This document shows positions 1-9,312 of a stretch of DNA of 29,340 bases, in pieces. The DNA is from DASQPA01 sp035644215 (GTDB lineage Bacteria; Acidobacteriota; Thermoanaerobaculia; Multivoradales; UBA5704): assembly GCA_035644215.1 (NCBI GenBank), contig DASQPA010000505.1, forward strand, positions 1-29,340, written 5' to 3'. The notes below the pieces were generated by a model, which saw nothing but the letters and a program-made list of their open reading frames with translations, was not told where the DNA came from and searched no databases. The stretch's first letter is position 1. The number at the start of each line of letters is the position of its first letter. Both the position numbers and the translations under genes were made by a program.

Positions 1-338
1 CCTCATGCACCGAGCCCGATAGGGCTCCTTGAGAGTGCGGATGGAAGACTCGGGGACGGACCTCCCAAACGCCATAAGGTCGGCCGCCAGGCGGCCTTGA
101 CAATTGGGGCCTTCTCATGGAAGACGCCCAGCCGCTACCACAAAATCCCCCGGAACCACCGCCGCCAGGGCGTCTCCGCAGGCCGGGAACGCCTACGATG
201 CCGCAGCGCTGGAGACGCCCTGGCGTTCGAGGTCAAGGAAAAGCCTGTGGTATGCGCTGGGCGTCTCTACCCCCTCTACCCCCTCCTGCCGCGTTATCCC
301 AGGCGTCGCGGCCGCATGAGGGGGAAAAAATCGACGCC
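1..338. other. Gene-free stretch with palindromes
   Basis: I see no convincing gene here; the reading frames that cross it are low-complexity Arg/Pro-rich shadows. It holds a short hairpin (GAGCCC at 12-17 with GGGCTC at 22-27), a perfect 7-bp palindrome with a 1-nt centre (82-88 with 90-96), and the first copy of a nested palindromic element at about 118-271. It lies downstream of the minus-strand TPR gene that ends at 339, so the hairpins may help end that transcript. No T-tract follows them. Confidence 0.6.
118..271. repeat. Nested palindromic repeat, copy 1 (REP/BIME-like)
   Basis: Outer arms at 122-141 and 247-266 pair at 17 of 20 positions. Inner arms at 164-177 and 211-224 form a perfect 14-bp inverted repeat (GCCAGGGCGTCTCC). 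The 8-bp core GGGCGTCT therefore occurs four times in alternating orientation. The element can fold as one long cruciform or as two neighbouring hairpins. A second copy with the same architecture and shared spacer words (CGGAACC, CCGCAGGCC) lies at 4091-4244. This pattern resembles paired REP sequences or a small non-autonomous mobile element; no transposase is in the window. Confidence 0.8.
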
Positions 339-1682
339 CTACAGCGGATCGCGCTGGCGGGGGCCGGGGGTTTCCCGGCACTTCTTCAGATAGTCGCCGA
401 GCTCCTGGACGAGGTCGAGCGTCACCCGCTCCATCTCGGCCGCCTGCCGGAAGACGATGAGGGCGGCCAGGACCTCGCGCTGGACGTCGCGCGACTGGAA
501 GATGGGGAGGATCTCCGTCGCCAGCCGGCGCATCTCGGCGCCGCGCCCCTGGCGGGCGTAAATGCGGGCGAGGTCGAGAGAGAGGAGGGCCGCGTCATAG
601 CCCAGCTCGCAGGCCACCAGCTCCTGGCCGACCGCCACCAGCAGCTCCTCGGCGCGCGCCAGCTCTCCGCGCACCAGGGCGATCTTGCCCTCGACCCATT
701 GCAGGCGCACGAGGTTCATGCGGTCGCCGAGCTCGGCGTAGAGCGGGCGGGTCACGGCGAGGAGGGCCAGGGCCTCCTCGTGGCGACCGCTCTCGTTCAG
801 GTAGAGGATGAGGTTGTGGCGCGCCGAAACCAGGAGCCGCGGCTCGGCGAGCCCGTCGATCTGCTCGATCCCCGCGGTGAGCCGCCGGATGGCTTCCGCC
901 TCGTCCCCGGCCACGCCGCAGAGGAATCCCTGGGTGATCAGCGCCTTGCCGGCGAGATGGGAGTCGCCGTTCTGCCGGGCGAGGAGGACCACTTCGTCGA
1001 GCAGGCGGTTGGCCTCGCGCGACTTCCCCTGGTTGCCGTAGAGCGAGGCCTTGAGGAGCAGCACCCGGGCGCGCTCCAGCGGATCTCCCGTCCCCTCGCC
1101 GAGCAGCTGCTCGGCGCGCGCGAAGCCGGTCGCCGCCGAGCGGAAGTCGGAACGGATGCGCTGGGCGTTGGCGAGCGTCGCCCAGGCCCACGCCGAGAGG
1201 TCGCTGACCCGCGCCGCGCCGTAGGTGGCCAGGCTGAGATGCGCGGCGACCCCGGCTCCCAGCTCGGCCAGCTCCAGGGCGCGGCCGGGGTCCTCGAACC
1301 CCTGCTCGGCCGAGGCTTCGAGCAGCCGCTCGCACACCGACCAGGTCTGGAACCGGACGTCCCGGGTGATCAGGAGCCACTGGCGGTCGAAGGATTGCGC
1401 CGCGAGCTCCGCGAGGAGGCCCGGCGCGTCACCCTGCTCGACGGCGAAGGCGATCTGCCGGCGGCCGAGCTCGCGGCGGGCGCTGCTAAAGGCGTGCGTG
1501 TAGTCGATCGCCGGGCCGGGACGGCCGGCCCGCACCACCGGGGGGAGGTAGCGCCCGGTCACCCGGCGGCAGCGGACGCAGCCGGAAAGGAGGTGCTGGA
1601 CGATCTCCTGATTGTCCGGTTGGGACAGCTCCCCGCGGCCGAATCTCTTGAGCCGGCGGGTCGCCGGGTGGCGGCTACCCAT
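339..1682 (-). CDS. Zinc-finger/TPR protein, putative anti-sigma factor
   Basis: 447 residues. Near the N-terminus is a His/Cys motif (H30, C35, C38; HLLSGCVRC), similar to the zinc-binding motif of ZAS-type anti-sigma factors but with one extra residue between His and the first Cys. The rest, from about residue 80, is Leu/Ala-rich helical sequence in repeated pairs (for example ARVLLLKASLYGNQGKSREA and the following blocks) typical of tetratricopeptide repeats. No membrane segment is visible, so it is probably cytoplasmic. Its ATG lies inside the 3' end of the sigma factor gene (8-nt overlap), implying translational coupling. I infer that it binds or regulates that sigma factor; the TPR part could instead be a general protein-binding scaffold. 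The exact partner is unknown. Confidence 0.7.
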   Translation of the reverse strand: MGSRHPATRRLKRFGRGELSQPDNQEIVQHLLSGCVRCRRVTGRYLPPVVRAGRPGPAIDYTHAFSSARRELGRRQIAFAVEQGDAPGLLAELAAQSFDRQWLLITRDVRFQTWSVCERLLEASAEQGFEDPGRALELAELGAGVAAHLSLATYGAARVSDLSAWAWATLANAQRIRSDFRSAATGFARAEQLLGEGTGDPLERARVLLLKASLYGNQGKSREANRLLDEVVLLARQNGDSHLAGKALITQGFLCGVAGDEAEAIRRLTAGIEQIDGLAEPRLLVSARHNLILYLNESGRHEEALALLAVTRPLYAELGDRMNLVRLQWVEGKIALVRGELARAEELLVAVGQELVACELGYDAALLSLDLARIYARQGRGAEMRRLATEILPIFQSRDVQREVLAALIVFRQAAEMERVTLDLVQELGDYLKKCRETPGPRQRDPL

Positions 1683-2208
1683 CCTGGGTTTCTTTCTGGA
1701 AGCCGACGGCGAGGAGCTGCCGGGTGAGCGCCGCCAGGCAGCGGTTGGTCACCTTGCGGATGCTCGAGGCGCGGTAGCCCATCTGCTCCGCCACCTCGGT
1801 GGGGCCGTAGCCCAGGCCGTAGCGCAGCCGGAGCAGCGACCGGCAGCGGGCGGTGAGCTTGCCCAGCACGCGGTTCAGGTCGCAGGAGAGCTCGGTCTTC
1901 TCCTGCTCCGGCGCCTGCGGCTGGGAGATGAGGTCGAGGATCGCCGTGTCCACGGCGTCGCAGAGGCTGCCCCGGCGCTTGCGCCAATACATGATGCACT
2001 TCTTCTTGACCGTGCCGATCAGCCAGCTTTCCGGGCTGCGGATCTTGTCCCACTTGTAGAGGAGGGTGAGCTGCGCGTCCTGCAGGATGTCCTCGGCATC
2101 CTCCGGCGGTACCTCGAAGTGCCGCAAGACCCGCTCCAGCCGGGGCCGGGCGGTCTTGAGCAGCTTGTTGAGCGATTCTCTCAGTTCGGGGTGATCCAGC
2201 GTTGCCAT
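1675..2208 (-). CDS. RNA polymerase sigma factor, sigma-70 family (ECF-like)
   Basis: 177 residues from the ATG at 2208. The N-terminal half looks like region 2 (EDILQDAQLTLLYKWDKIRS, then WLIGTVKKKCIMYWRKR). The C-terminal half looks like region 4, with a helix-turn-helix (RLRYGLGYGPTEVAEQMGY, then SSIRKVTNRCLAAL). The length fits small alternative sigma factors. A frame-open upstream ATG at 2259 is disfavoured because a promoter-like sequence at 2240-2269 lies between the two candidate starts. The gene overlaps the downstream zinc-finger/TPR gene, the usual arrangement of a sigma factor with its regulator. The gene upstream on the same strand encodes a small secreted protein that could be a target. 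The inducing signal cannot be read from the sequence. Confidence 0.85.
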   Translation of the reverse strand: MATLDHPELRESLNKLLKTARPRLERVLRHFEVPPEDAEDILQDAQLTLLYKWDKIRSPESWLIGTVKKKCIMYWRKRRGSLCDAVDTAILDLISQPQAPEQEKTELSCDLNRVLGKLTARCRSLLRLRYGLGYGPTEVAEQMGYRASSIRKVTNRCLAALTRQLLAVGFQKETQDG

Positions 2209-2239
2209 GAGGACCCAATGCCTGTCGCGTTGATACGCT

Positions 2240-2269
2240 AGGCTAGCACCCCGGATCACCCCCTGTCCA
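2240..2269 (-). promoter_or_regulatory. Candidate promoter of the sigma factor gene
   Basis: On the minus strand a TGGACA -35-like hexamer (2264-2269) is followed after 18 bp by TAGCCT (2240-2245). Transcription would start about 25 nt before the ATG at 2208. The -35 match is good and the -10 match weak. Confidence 0.4.
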
Positions 2270-2313
2270 GAACCGGCTCCGGCCGACCCCGCAATGACGA
2301 ATGTAACGTCTGG

Positions 2314-2616
2314 CTAGCCGCCGTTGGGATCGATGCCGGCGCCGTTGTCACCCGTCGCGCCGGCCGGAACGGCCGTACCCGCTGGAGCCGTGCCCTGGGG
2401 CACCGGAGCCGGAACCACGACGGCGAGCGCGCGCGCGAGCAGGCCGTGGACAAAGGAGAGGGCGGCGGGGAGCAGCCCGGGTTGAACGTCATGGCGCTCG
2501 GTGCGGGCCGACCTTGGGGCGGAATGCGCCGCGGCGGCAGGGACCGTGGAGCTCGCCAGGAGAGCGAGCGCGCCAGCGAAGACGAAGATCTTGGTACGAC
2601 GACTCCATGACTGCAT
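2314..2616 (-). CDS. Small secreted protein of unknown function
   Basis: 100 residues. A typical Sec signal peptide is visible: basic start (SRRTK), hydrophobic core (IFVFAGALALLASSTV) and an Ala-rich cleavage site near residues 26-30. The mature part is rich in Ala, Pro and Gly, with no Cys and no recognisable domain. A hydrophobic stretch around residues 50-70 could be an amphipathic or membrane-associated helix. The start is well supported by a GAGGAGGGG Shine-Dalgarno 8-10 nt upstream. It lies directly upstream of the sigma factor on the same strand and may be co-regulated with it, which is inference. Confidence 0.65.
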   Translation of the reverse strand: MQSWSRRTKIFVFAGALALLASSTVPAAAAHSAPRSARTERHDVQPGLLPAALSFVHGLLARALAVVVPAPVPQGTAPAGTAVPAGATGDNGAGIDPNGG

Positions 2617-2773
2617 AGATAGGTCCCCTCCTCAGGCGGTCCGGTTCAATCGCTCCAGGACCGCTACCAGCTAGTGGTGCGGATGCCCCCATTTGCCGGG
2701 ACAAACGCCGTGACAAACGGCCGAGATCCCACCGCGGGGAGAAAGGGCTCAGACAAGATAAGATCCGCGACCC

Positions 2774-3580
2774 ATGGGTGTATTCCTGCTTTTCCTCCTT
2801 GCCACCGCCATGGGATCGCTTTCGACGCTCTACTGGATCCCCGAGCCGGACCTGGGGCGCGGCTATTTCCAGATGAACGCCCTGGTGATTCTGGGCCTCC
2901 TGGCGCTCGCCGTCGCCGTGGTGCTCCTCCACCCGTTCGCGGCGCTCGGCGGGATGACGACGGCGGCTCTCGCGCTGGCGCTCGCCGCCGCCTTCCTCTA
3001 CTACATGGCGATCTGGCGCGAGCGCTGGGACCTCTGCCGCTGGCCGCTCTCCCTCGCCGTCGCGGCCTGTCTCGCCGGCTTCCTCCTCGCCGGTCGCGGG
3101 CTGGTGCCCCCGATCACCCCGCTCCCCCACCGGGCGCCGCTCCTCGCCGCCGGCCTCCTCGCCTCGGCCCTCCTCCTCGGCTGGTCGCTCATCACCATGC
3201 TGCTCGGCCACTGGTACCTGGTGGCCCCGCGGCTCACCTTTCGCCACCTGGTGGTCTTCTGCCGGGCGCTCCTCGCCCTCACCGCCCTCCGCCTGCTCAC
3301 CGTCCTCGCCTCGCTCGCCGTCGCCGCCGGCGTCGACGCGCGGGTCGAGCCCCATCCGCTCCATCTGCTCGCCGACCTCGCGGCCCAGGGGATCTTCTTC
3401 TGGTTCCGCCTGCTCTGGGGGCTCGCCGTGCCGCTCCTCCTCGCCGCCATGGCCCTGCACTGCGCCCGCCAGCGCTCGAACCAGTCGGCGACCGGCATCC
3501 TCTACGTCCTGGTGGTCGGGACCTTCATTGGCGAGATCACCGGCTACTACCTGATGGTGACGACCGGCGTGCCGGTCTGA
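2774..3580 (+). CDS. Polytopic membrane protein of unknown function
   Basis: 268 residues, almost entirely hydrophobic, with about seven or eight predicted membrane helices (roughly residues 1-20, 33-55, 58-76, 88-106, 115-142, 155-180, 195-222 and 240-265). Charged residues are confined to short loops (for example RERWDLCRW near 75-85). I do not recognise a family; the composition would suit a transporter-like or scaffold membrane protein. No strong ribosome binding site precedes the ATG. The next gene, a zinc-ribbon membrane protein, begins 14 nt downstream on the same strand, so the two are probably co-transcribed and may work at the same membrane site. Confidence 0.7.
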   Translation: MGVFLLFLLATAMGSLSTLYWIPEPDLGRGYFQMNALVILGLLALAVAVVLLHPFAALGGMTTAALALALAAAFLYYMAIWRERWDLCRWPLSLAVAACLAGFLLAGRGLVPPITPLPHRAPLLAAGLLASALLLGWSLITMLLGHWYLVAPRLTFRHLVVFCRALLALTALRLLTVLASLAVAAGVDARVEPHPLHLLADLAAQGIFFWFRLLWGLAVPLLLAAMALHCARQRSNQSATGILYVLVVGTFIGEITGYYLMVTTGVPV

Positions 3581-3593
3581 GAGGAGCCTGCCG

Positions 3594-4094
3594 GTGCGCA
3601 TCCGTACGCAGTGCCGGGAGTGCGGCCTCCCCTTCCGCGCCGAGCTGCGGCCGGAGACGGCGGAGCTCCCCTGCCCCAACTGCGGCCGGGCACGGCCGGT
3701 CGCCCAAGCCGGCGAAATCGGCGCGAGCAGCTGGAGCGACCGCACGCCGGAGGCTTACGCCGTCATCGAGGTCTGCCCGCTCTGCGACTGCCGCCACCTC
3801 TACCGCCAGCGCGACGTCAACCGCGCCCTGGGCTGCGCCATCGTGGCGGTCGGCGCCGCCCTCGTCCCCTGGACCTTCGGCCTCTCGCTCCTCGCCTTCG
3901 GCCTGGTCGACCTCTGGCTCTACCGGCGGCTCCAGGAGGTCGTCGTCTGCTACCGCTGCGACACCGTCTACCGCGACGCCCGGCCGCTCCCCCGGCAGAC
4001 CGCGTTCGATCTGCTGAAACACGACGTCTTGAAGTACGGCAAGAGCTGGGACGACGAGAAGGTGGGAGAGGGGCCAACGGCAGGGTCTTCGTAG
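3594..4094 (+). CDS. Zinc-ribbon membrane protein of unknown function
   Basis: 166 residues from a GTG start preceded by GAGGAG with 7-nt spacing. The N-terminus has a zinc-ribbon pattern (C7, C10, C27, C30; CREC and CPNC). A second Cys cluster (C61, C64, C66) precedes a hydrophobic hairpin at about 79-110 that should cross the membrane, and a CYRC pair (C119, C122) follows. The protein thus places metal-binding Cys pairs on both sides of one membrane hairpin. Similar zinc-ribbon membrane proteins occur in many bacteria, but I know no function for this one. The TAG stop codon (4092-4094) lies inside the first bases of the palindromic repeat copy 2, so the present C-terminus may have been set by that element. 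Confidence 0.7.
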   Translation: MRIRTQCRECGLPFRAELRPETAELPCPNCGRARPVAQAGEIGASSWSDRTPEAYAVIEVCPLCDCRHLYRQRDVNRALGCAIVAVGAALVPWTFGLSLLAFGLVDLWLYRRLQEVVVCYRCDTVYRDARPLPRQTAFDLLKHDVLKYGKSWDDEKVGEGPTAGSS

Positions 4095-4244
4095 AGACGC
4101 CCAGCCGCTTACCACCATCCTCACCGGAACCCTCACCGCCAGGGCGTCTCCGCAGGCCGCGGGCGCCGGTGCCCGCGGGTGCGTTGGAGACGCCCTGGCC
4201 CCCGTGGTAGAGGAGAGGTCCGGGTAGCGGCTGGGCGTCTCTAC
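4091..4244. repeat. Nested palindromic repeat, copy 2 (REP/BIME-like)
   Basis: Outer arms at 4091-4109 and 4226-4244 are a perfect 19-bp inverted repeat beginning GTAGAGACGCCC. Inner arms at 4138-4151 and 4186-4199 are a perfect 14-bp inverted repeat identical in sequence to that of copy 1. The centre adds a further GC palindrome (about 4155-4180). It sits between convergent genes: its left end contains the zinc-ribbon gene's stop codon, and its right end is about 30 bp from the metK stop. It could act as a bidirectional terminator or 3' mRNA stabiliser. Confidence 0.85.
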
Positions 4245-4273
4245 CCGGACCTCAGGGGGCGAGGATCAGGTCC

Positions 4274-5455
<1,182 letters not shown>

Positions 5456-5758
5456 ATACGCCCCTCTAGCGGTCAGATGGTTTCCGTCTACTCCCAGAGT
5501 GCGGGTGGAAGCCTGGAACGCGACGCGATCGAGGAAAAAAGCGGAGGGCTCCCGTTCGACCGGCCGCAGATGGTACCACAAGGGCTCTCTGGCCGCCGGG
5601 GGGGTCCTTCACGGCGTGAATCTTGCTTCCCCCTCGTGGAAGGGAGGAAAACGAGGGGTCGGCAGGCCGCAACCCCACCTCTGCTAAACTACCCCGGGTC
5701 GGCGACATCGGCGACCCTCCCCTTTCCTGTACTCCATGACCGCGAGACCAACTCCACG
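5456..5758. other. Divergent metK-phoH intergenic region
   Basis: About 300 bp separate the divergent metK and phoH starts, so both promoters should lie here. I can point to AGAGGGGC as the metK ribosome binding site, a poly-A run (minus-strand poly-T) near 5540, and a TAAACT word near 5684 that could be a -10 element for phoH. No convincing -35/-10 pair or known riboswitch was found on either strand. Confidence 0.4.
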
Positions 5759-6862
5759 ATGACCCAAGTGACGCTCGCCGAGGAGGGGCTCGACACCCTC
5801 TTTGGCATCCAGGACGAAAACCTCCGCCGCATCGAACGCACGTTCGACGTGACCGTCAACGCCCGCGGCAACGACCTCACCATCCTGGGCGACCCGGAGC
5901 GGGTGGCGACCGTCGAGCACCTGCTGACCGAGCTCCGCGCCGTCCTCGAACGCGGCTACCGCTTCCGCCCCGGCGACGTGTCGACCGCCATCCGCGTCAT
6001 CTCCGAGGTGAAGGACAGCTCGCTCGTCGACTTCTTCCTCCCCGAGGGGATGCTCGCCGCGGTCCGCCGGCTGGTGGCGCCGCGCAGCTTCAAGCAACAG
6101 CTCTACCTGCAGGCCATGATCGACTACGACATCGTCATCTCGATCGGGCCGGCGGGGACCGGCAAGACCTACCTGGCGGTCGCCATGGCCGCCGCCTTCT
6201 TGAACGAGAAGCGGGTGCGGCGCATCGTCCTTGCCCGGCCGGCGGTCGAGGCCGGCGAGAAGCTCGGCTTCCTCCCCGGCGACCTGGCGGAGAAGGTCAA
6301 CCCCTACCTGCGCCCGCTCCACGACGCCCTGCACGACATCATCGGCTACGAGAAGGTGAGCCGGATGATGGAGCGCGGGATCATCGAGGTGGCGCCCATC
6401 GCCTTCATGCGCGGCCGGACGTTGAACGACAGCTTCATCATCCTGGACGAGGCGCAGAACACGACGCCCGAGCAGATGAAGATGTTCCTCACCCGGATCG
6501 GCTTCAACTCGAAGGCGGTGGTCAACGGCGACATCACCCAGATCGACCTCCCCCAGGGTCGGATGTCGGGCCTGCGCGAGGCGCAGGAGGTGCTCTCCGA
6601 CATCTCAGGGATCAAGTTCTTCCGTTTCGACAAGAGCGACGTCGTCCGCCACTCGCTGGTGCAGCAGATCGTCTCCGCCTACGACCGCTTCGACGAGACG
6701 CGGCGGGAGGCCGAGGCCCGGGCGGAGAGTCGACCGGAGGGCCGGCCGAACCCGCCGGCCCTCCTGCCTCCCACAGCGCCGGCGCTGTCCGCGCCGCCCC
6801 CGCTGACCCCGCTGGACACCGCGCGGACCGAGGGGGCGGCGGAGGAGCCCACGCCGTCGTGA
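5759..6862 (+). CDS. phoH: PhoH-family P-loop ATPase
   Basis: 367 residues. The N-terminus (about 15-70) resembles the KH-like nucleic-acid-binding segment of the PhoH/YbeZ family (ENLRRIERTFDVTVNARGND). The ATPase core follows, with Walker A GPAGTGKT at 130-137, Walker B DEAQN at 230-234 and the GDITQIDLP motif near 258. The last 50 or so residues are a Pro/Ala-rich, probably disordered tail. PhoH/YbeZ proteins are cytoplasmic ATPases linked to RNA metabolism and, with YbeY, to ribosome maturation. The start at 5759 was chosen because family similarity begins just after it, although the frame is open far upstream; its ribosome binding site is weak. It heads the phoH, HD hydrolase, ybeY, corC-like, era cluster typical of many bacteria. 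Confidence 0.95.
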   Translation: MTQVTLAEEGLDTLFGIQDENLRRIERTFDVTVNARGNDLTILGDPERVATVEHLLTELRAVLERGYRFRPGDVSTAIRVISEVKDSSLVDFFLPEGMLAAVRRLVAPRSFKQQLYLQAMIDYDIVISIGPAGTGKTYLAVAMAAAFLNEKRVRRIVLARPAVEAGEKLGFLPGDLAEKVNPYLRPLHDALHDIIGYEKVSRMMERGIIEVAPIAFMRGRTLNDSFIILDEAQNTTPEQMKMFLTRIGFNSKAVVNGDITQIDLPQGRMSGLREAQEVLSDISGIKFFRFDKSDVVRHSLVQQIVSAYDRFDETRREAEARAESRPEGRPNPPALLPPTAPALSAPPPLTPLDTARTEGAAEEPTPS

Positions 6863-6894
6863 ACCGGCCCCCGTAGCCGCGCCTAGGACGGAAC

Positions 6895-9294
6895 ATGCCC
6901 CAGATCTCCCAGAACCGGCCCAAGCTCTCGATCCTCCGCTCGCGCGAGCGGGGGGCGCGGCGCGCCCTGCGCCGGGCCGCCGATCTCTGGCGCGGCAGCC
7001 TCGGCCTGCGCGCCCTCTGGGCCCTCCTCTTCCTGTTCCTGGGGACCTGGAGCCTGATGCCCGGCGGCTTCTTCTTCGCCCCGCGGGCGCGCGCCGGAGC
7101 CATCGCCGGCCAGGACTACGTGGCGCCGCACGACCTCCTCCTGCCCGACGAGGAGAGCACGCGGGCCAAGCAGTCGCGGGCCGCCGACACCGTGCTGCCG
7201 GTCTACGACTACGACCCCGGGCTCGAAACCGAGCGCGACCAGCAGCTCGAAAACCTCTTCAGCCGCGGCCGCCAGCTCCTGGGCAAGGGAGCGGAGCCGC
7301 GCGCCCGCACGCCCCAGGCCCTTCAGGAGGTCCTGGCGGCGGAGCTCTCCCAGGGACCGGGGGCCGGGCAGGCGCCGAGCGGCCTCAAGGTGACGCCCCC
7401 GGCGCTCGACCTCCTGGTCCACAAGCGCTTCTCGGCCGACCTCGAAGACCGCGTGCGCGGCCTGGTCTCCCAGGCCCTGCGCCGGGGCGTCGTGGTCAAC
7501 AAGTCGCTGCTGCTCGAAAACCGCCAGCACGGGATCGTCGTGCGCAACCTCTCGACCCGCGCCGAGAAGGTGCAGCTCGACCTCTTCAACCACCTGGGCT
7601 ATCCCGAGGAGGTGCGCGACTTCCTCGAGTCCGAGGTGCGGGCCGGCTCCGGCCTCTCCCCCACCGACCGCAAGACCCTGGTCGACTTCCTGTTCGACAA
7701 CCTGCAGCCCGACCTGCACTTGAACCGCAGCGAGACCCTGGCGCGACGGGAGGTCACGTCGGCGGCCGCGGGACAGGTCTTCACCCAGGTCAGGAAGGGC
7801 CAGGTGATCGTGCGCAAGGGGGACCAGATCAACGCCACCGCGGCGCGGGTCATCTCCCAGATGCGCGGCGACCGGCGGCTCGGCCACCAGCTGCCACCCG
7901 TCCTCGGCACCCTGGTGCTCCTCTCGCTCGCCGCCCTGGTCCTCTGGCTCGGCCTGAAAAACGAGAAGGTGGCCGACCACAGCCGCGAGCGGGCCTTCGG
8001 CGAGACCCTCCTGCTCCTCCTCCTCTCGCTCCTCGGGGCGAAGTTCTCCCTGCTCGTCGCCTCCGCCCTCGCGGCGAGCTTCGGCGAGCCGCCGTTCAAC
8101 TCCTTCCAGAGCTGGGTCTACGCCGTGCCGTTCGCCTCCATCGGCCTGCTCTCGGCGCTCCTCTTCAGCCGCAACACCGCCCTCGTCCTCTCCTTCCTCT
8201 TCCCGCTCCTGATCAGCCGGGCGGTCGAGGGGGATGCGCTGTGGGTGGTCCTCTACGGCACCGCCGGCTCGCTCGCCGCCGTCTTCGCCCTCGACTTCTA
8301 CCAGCTGAAGCAGCGGCTGGTGATGATGCGGATCGGCGCGGTGGTCGGGCTGGTCAACGCCGTCATGGCCCTGGTTCTGGCCGCCCTCTCCGGCAACCTC
8401 GAACGCGGTCCGATGGAGATCGGCTTCGACCTCCTCTGCGGCCTGGGCTCCGGTTTCCTGGTGGCGGGGGTCGCGAGCTTCGCCGTGCCGGTTCTGGAGT
8501 CGCTCCTCTCGATCACCACCGACATCAAGCTGATCGAGCTGTCGAACACCAACCTCCCCCTCCTGCGCCGGCTGGCCTTCGAGGCGCCGGGCACCTTCCA
8601 GCACTCGCTGATGGTGGCGAACCTCGCCAAGGAGGGGTGCGAGGCGATCGACGCCGACGCGGTCCTCGCCTACACCGGCGGCCTCTACCACGACATGGGC
8701 AAGATCTTCCGCCCCGACTATTTCATCGAGAACCAGCGGCCGGGGCAGAACCGGCACGACAAGCTCCTCCCCTCGATGAGCGCGCTGATCCTCATCAACC
8801 ACGTCAAGGAGGGGCTGGAGCTCGCCCGCGAGCACAACCTGCCGCAGCCGGTCAAAGATGCCGTCGAGCAGCACCACGGCACCCGGCTCATCAAGTACTT
8901 CTACAATCGGGCGCGCGAGCTGGCCGAGCCGTCGGCGGGCGAGGTGCGGGAGGAGAAGTACCGCTACCCCGGCCCGCGGCCGCAGAACAAGGTGATGGGG
9001 GTGCTGATGCTGGCCGACGGCATCGAGGCGGCGAGCCGCACCCTGGTCGAACCCACCCCGTCGAAGATCCGGACGCTGATCCGCACGATCAGCGAGGACT
9101 GCCTGCGCGACGGCCAGCTGGAGGAGACCGACCTGACGCTCCACGACCTCGCCCGGGTCTCGGAAGCCTTCTTCCGGGTGCTGGGGAACATCTTCCACCA
9201 GCGGATCGACTACCCGGGCTTCGACTTCAACGCCGAGCCCGGACGCGAACGGCGGCCGACGGTGGCCGCCGCGTCCGGGGCGAAAGCCTCCTGA
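6895..9294 (+). CDS. PgpH/YqfF-type 7TM HD-domain phosphohydrolase
   Basis: 799 residues. One membrane helix (about 38-58) precedes a long extracytoplasmic 7TMR-HDED domain. A block of about seven membrane helices (roughly 335-535) and a cytoplasmic C-terminal HD domain follow. Metal-binding residues include H570 (FQHSLMVANL), H599-D600 (YHDMGK), and later His in INHVKEG and EQHHGT. Characterised relatives (PgpH in Listeria) are membrane phosphodiesterases that degrade cyclic di-AMP to pApA; that activity is inferred here. It sits between phoH and ybeY, its conserved position in many genomes. The ATG at 6895 follows GGACGGAAC at close spacing and lies 32 nt after the phoH stop. Confidence 0.92.
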   Translation: MPQISQNRPKLSILRSRERGARRALRRAADLWRGSLGLRALWALLFLFLGTWSLMPGGFFFAPRARAGAIAGQDYVAPHDLLLPDEESTRAKQSRAADTVLPVYDYDPGLETERDQQLENLFSRGRQLLGKGAEPRARTPQALQEVLAAELSQGPGAGQAPSGLKVTPPALDLLVHKRFSADLEDRVRGLVSQALRRGVVVNKSLLLENRQHGIVVRNLSTRAEKVQLDLFNHLGYPEEVRDFLESEVRAGSGLSPTDRKTLVDFLFDNLQPDLHLNRSETLARREVTSAAAGQVFTQVRKGQVIVRKGDQINATAARVISQMRGDRRLGHQLPPVLGTLVLLSLAALVLWLGLKNEKVADHSRERAFGETLLLLLLSLLGAKFSLLVASALAASFGEPPFNSFQSWVYAVPFASIGLLSALLFSRNTALVLSFLFPLLISRAVEGDALWVVLYGTAGSLAAVFALDFYQLKQRLVMMRIGAVVGLVNAVMALVLAALSGNLERGPMEIGFDLLCGLGSGFLVAGVASFAVPVLESLLSITTDIKLIELSNTNLPLLRRLAFEAPGTFQHSLMVANLAKEGCEAIDADAVLAYTGGLYHDMGKIFRPDYFIENQRPGQNRHDKLLPSMSALILINHVKEGLELAREHNLPQPVKDAVEQHHGTRLIKYFYNRARELAEPSAGEVREEKYRYPGPRPQNKVMGVLMLADGIEAASRTLVEPTPSKIRTLIRTISEDCLRDGQLEETDLTLHDLARVSEAFFRVLGNIFHQRIDYPGFDFNAEPGRERRPTVAAASGAKAS

Positions 9295-9312
9295 GCGGCC
9301 TTTCTCTCTACT

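Noticed and set aside
97..393. Short plus-strand frames at the window start
   Set aside because: They run through the palindromic repeat and the antisense of the TPR gene, have Arg/Pro-rich composition and no ribosome binding site.
5456..5758. SAM or SAH riboswitch upstream of metK
   Set aside because: I looked for the conserved junction and pseudoknot words of the common SAM and SAH classes and did not find them. A covariance-model search would settle it.
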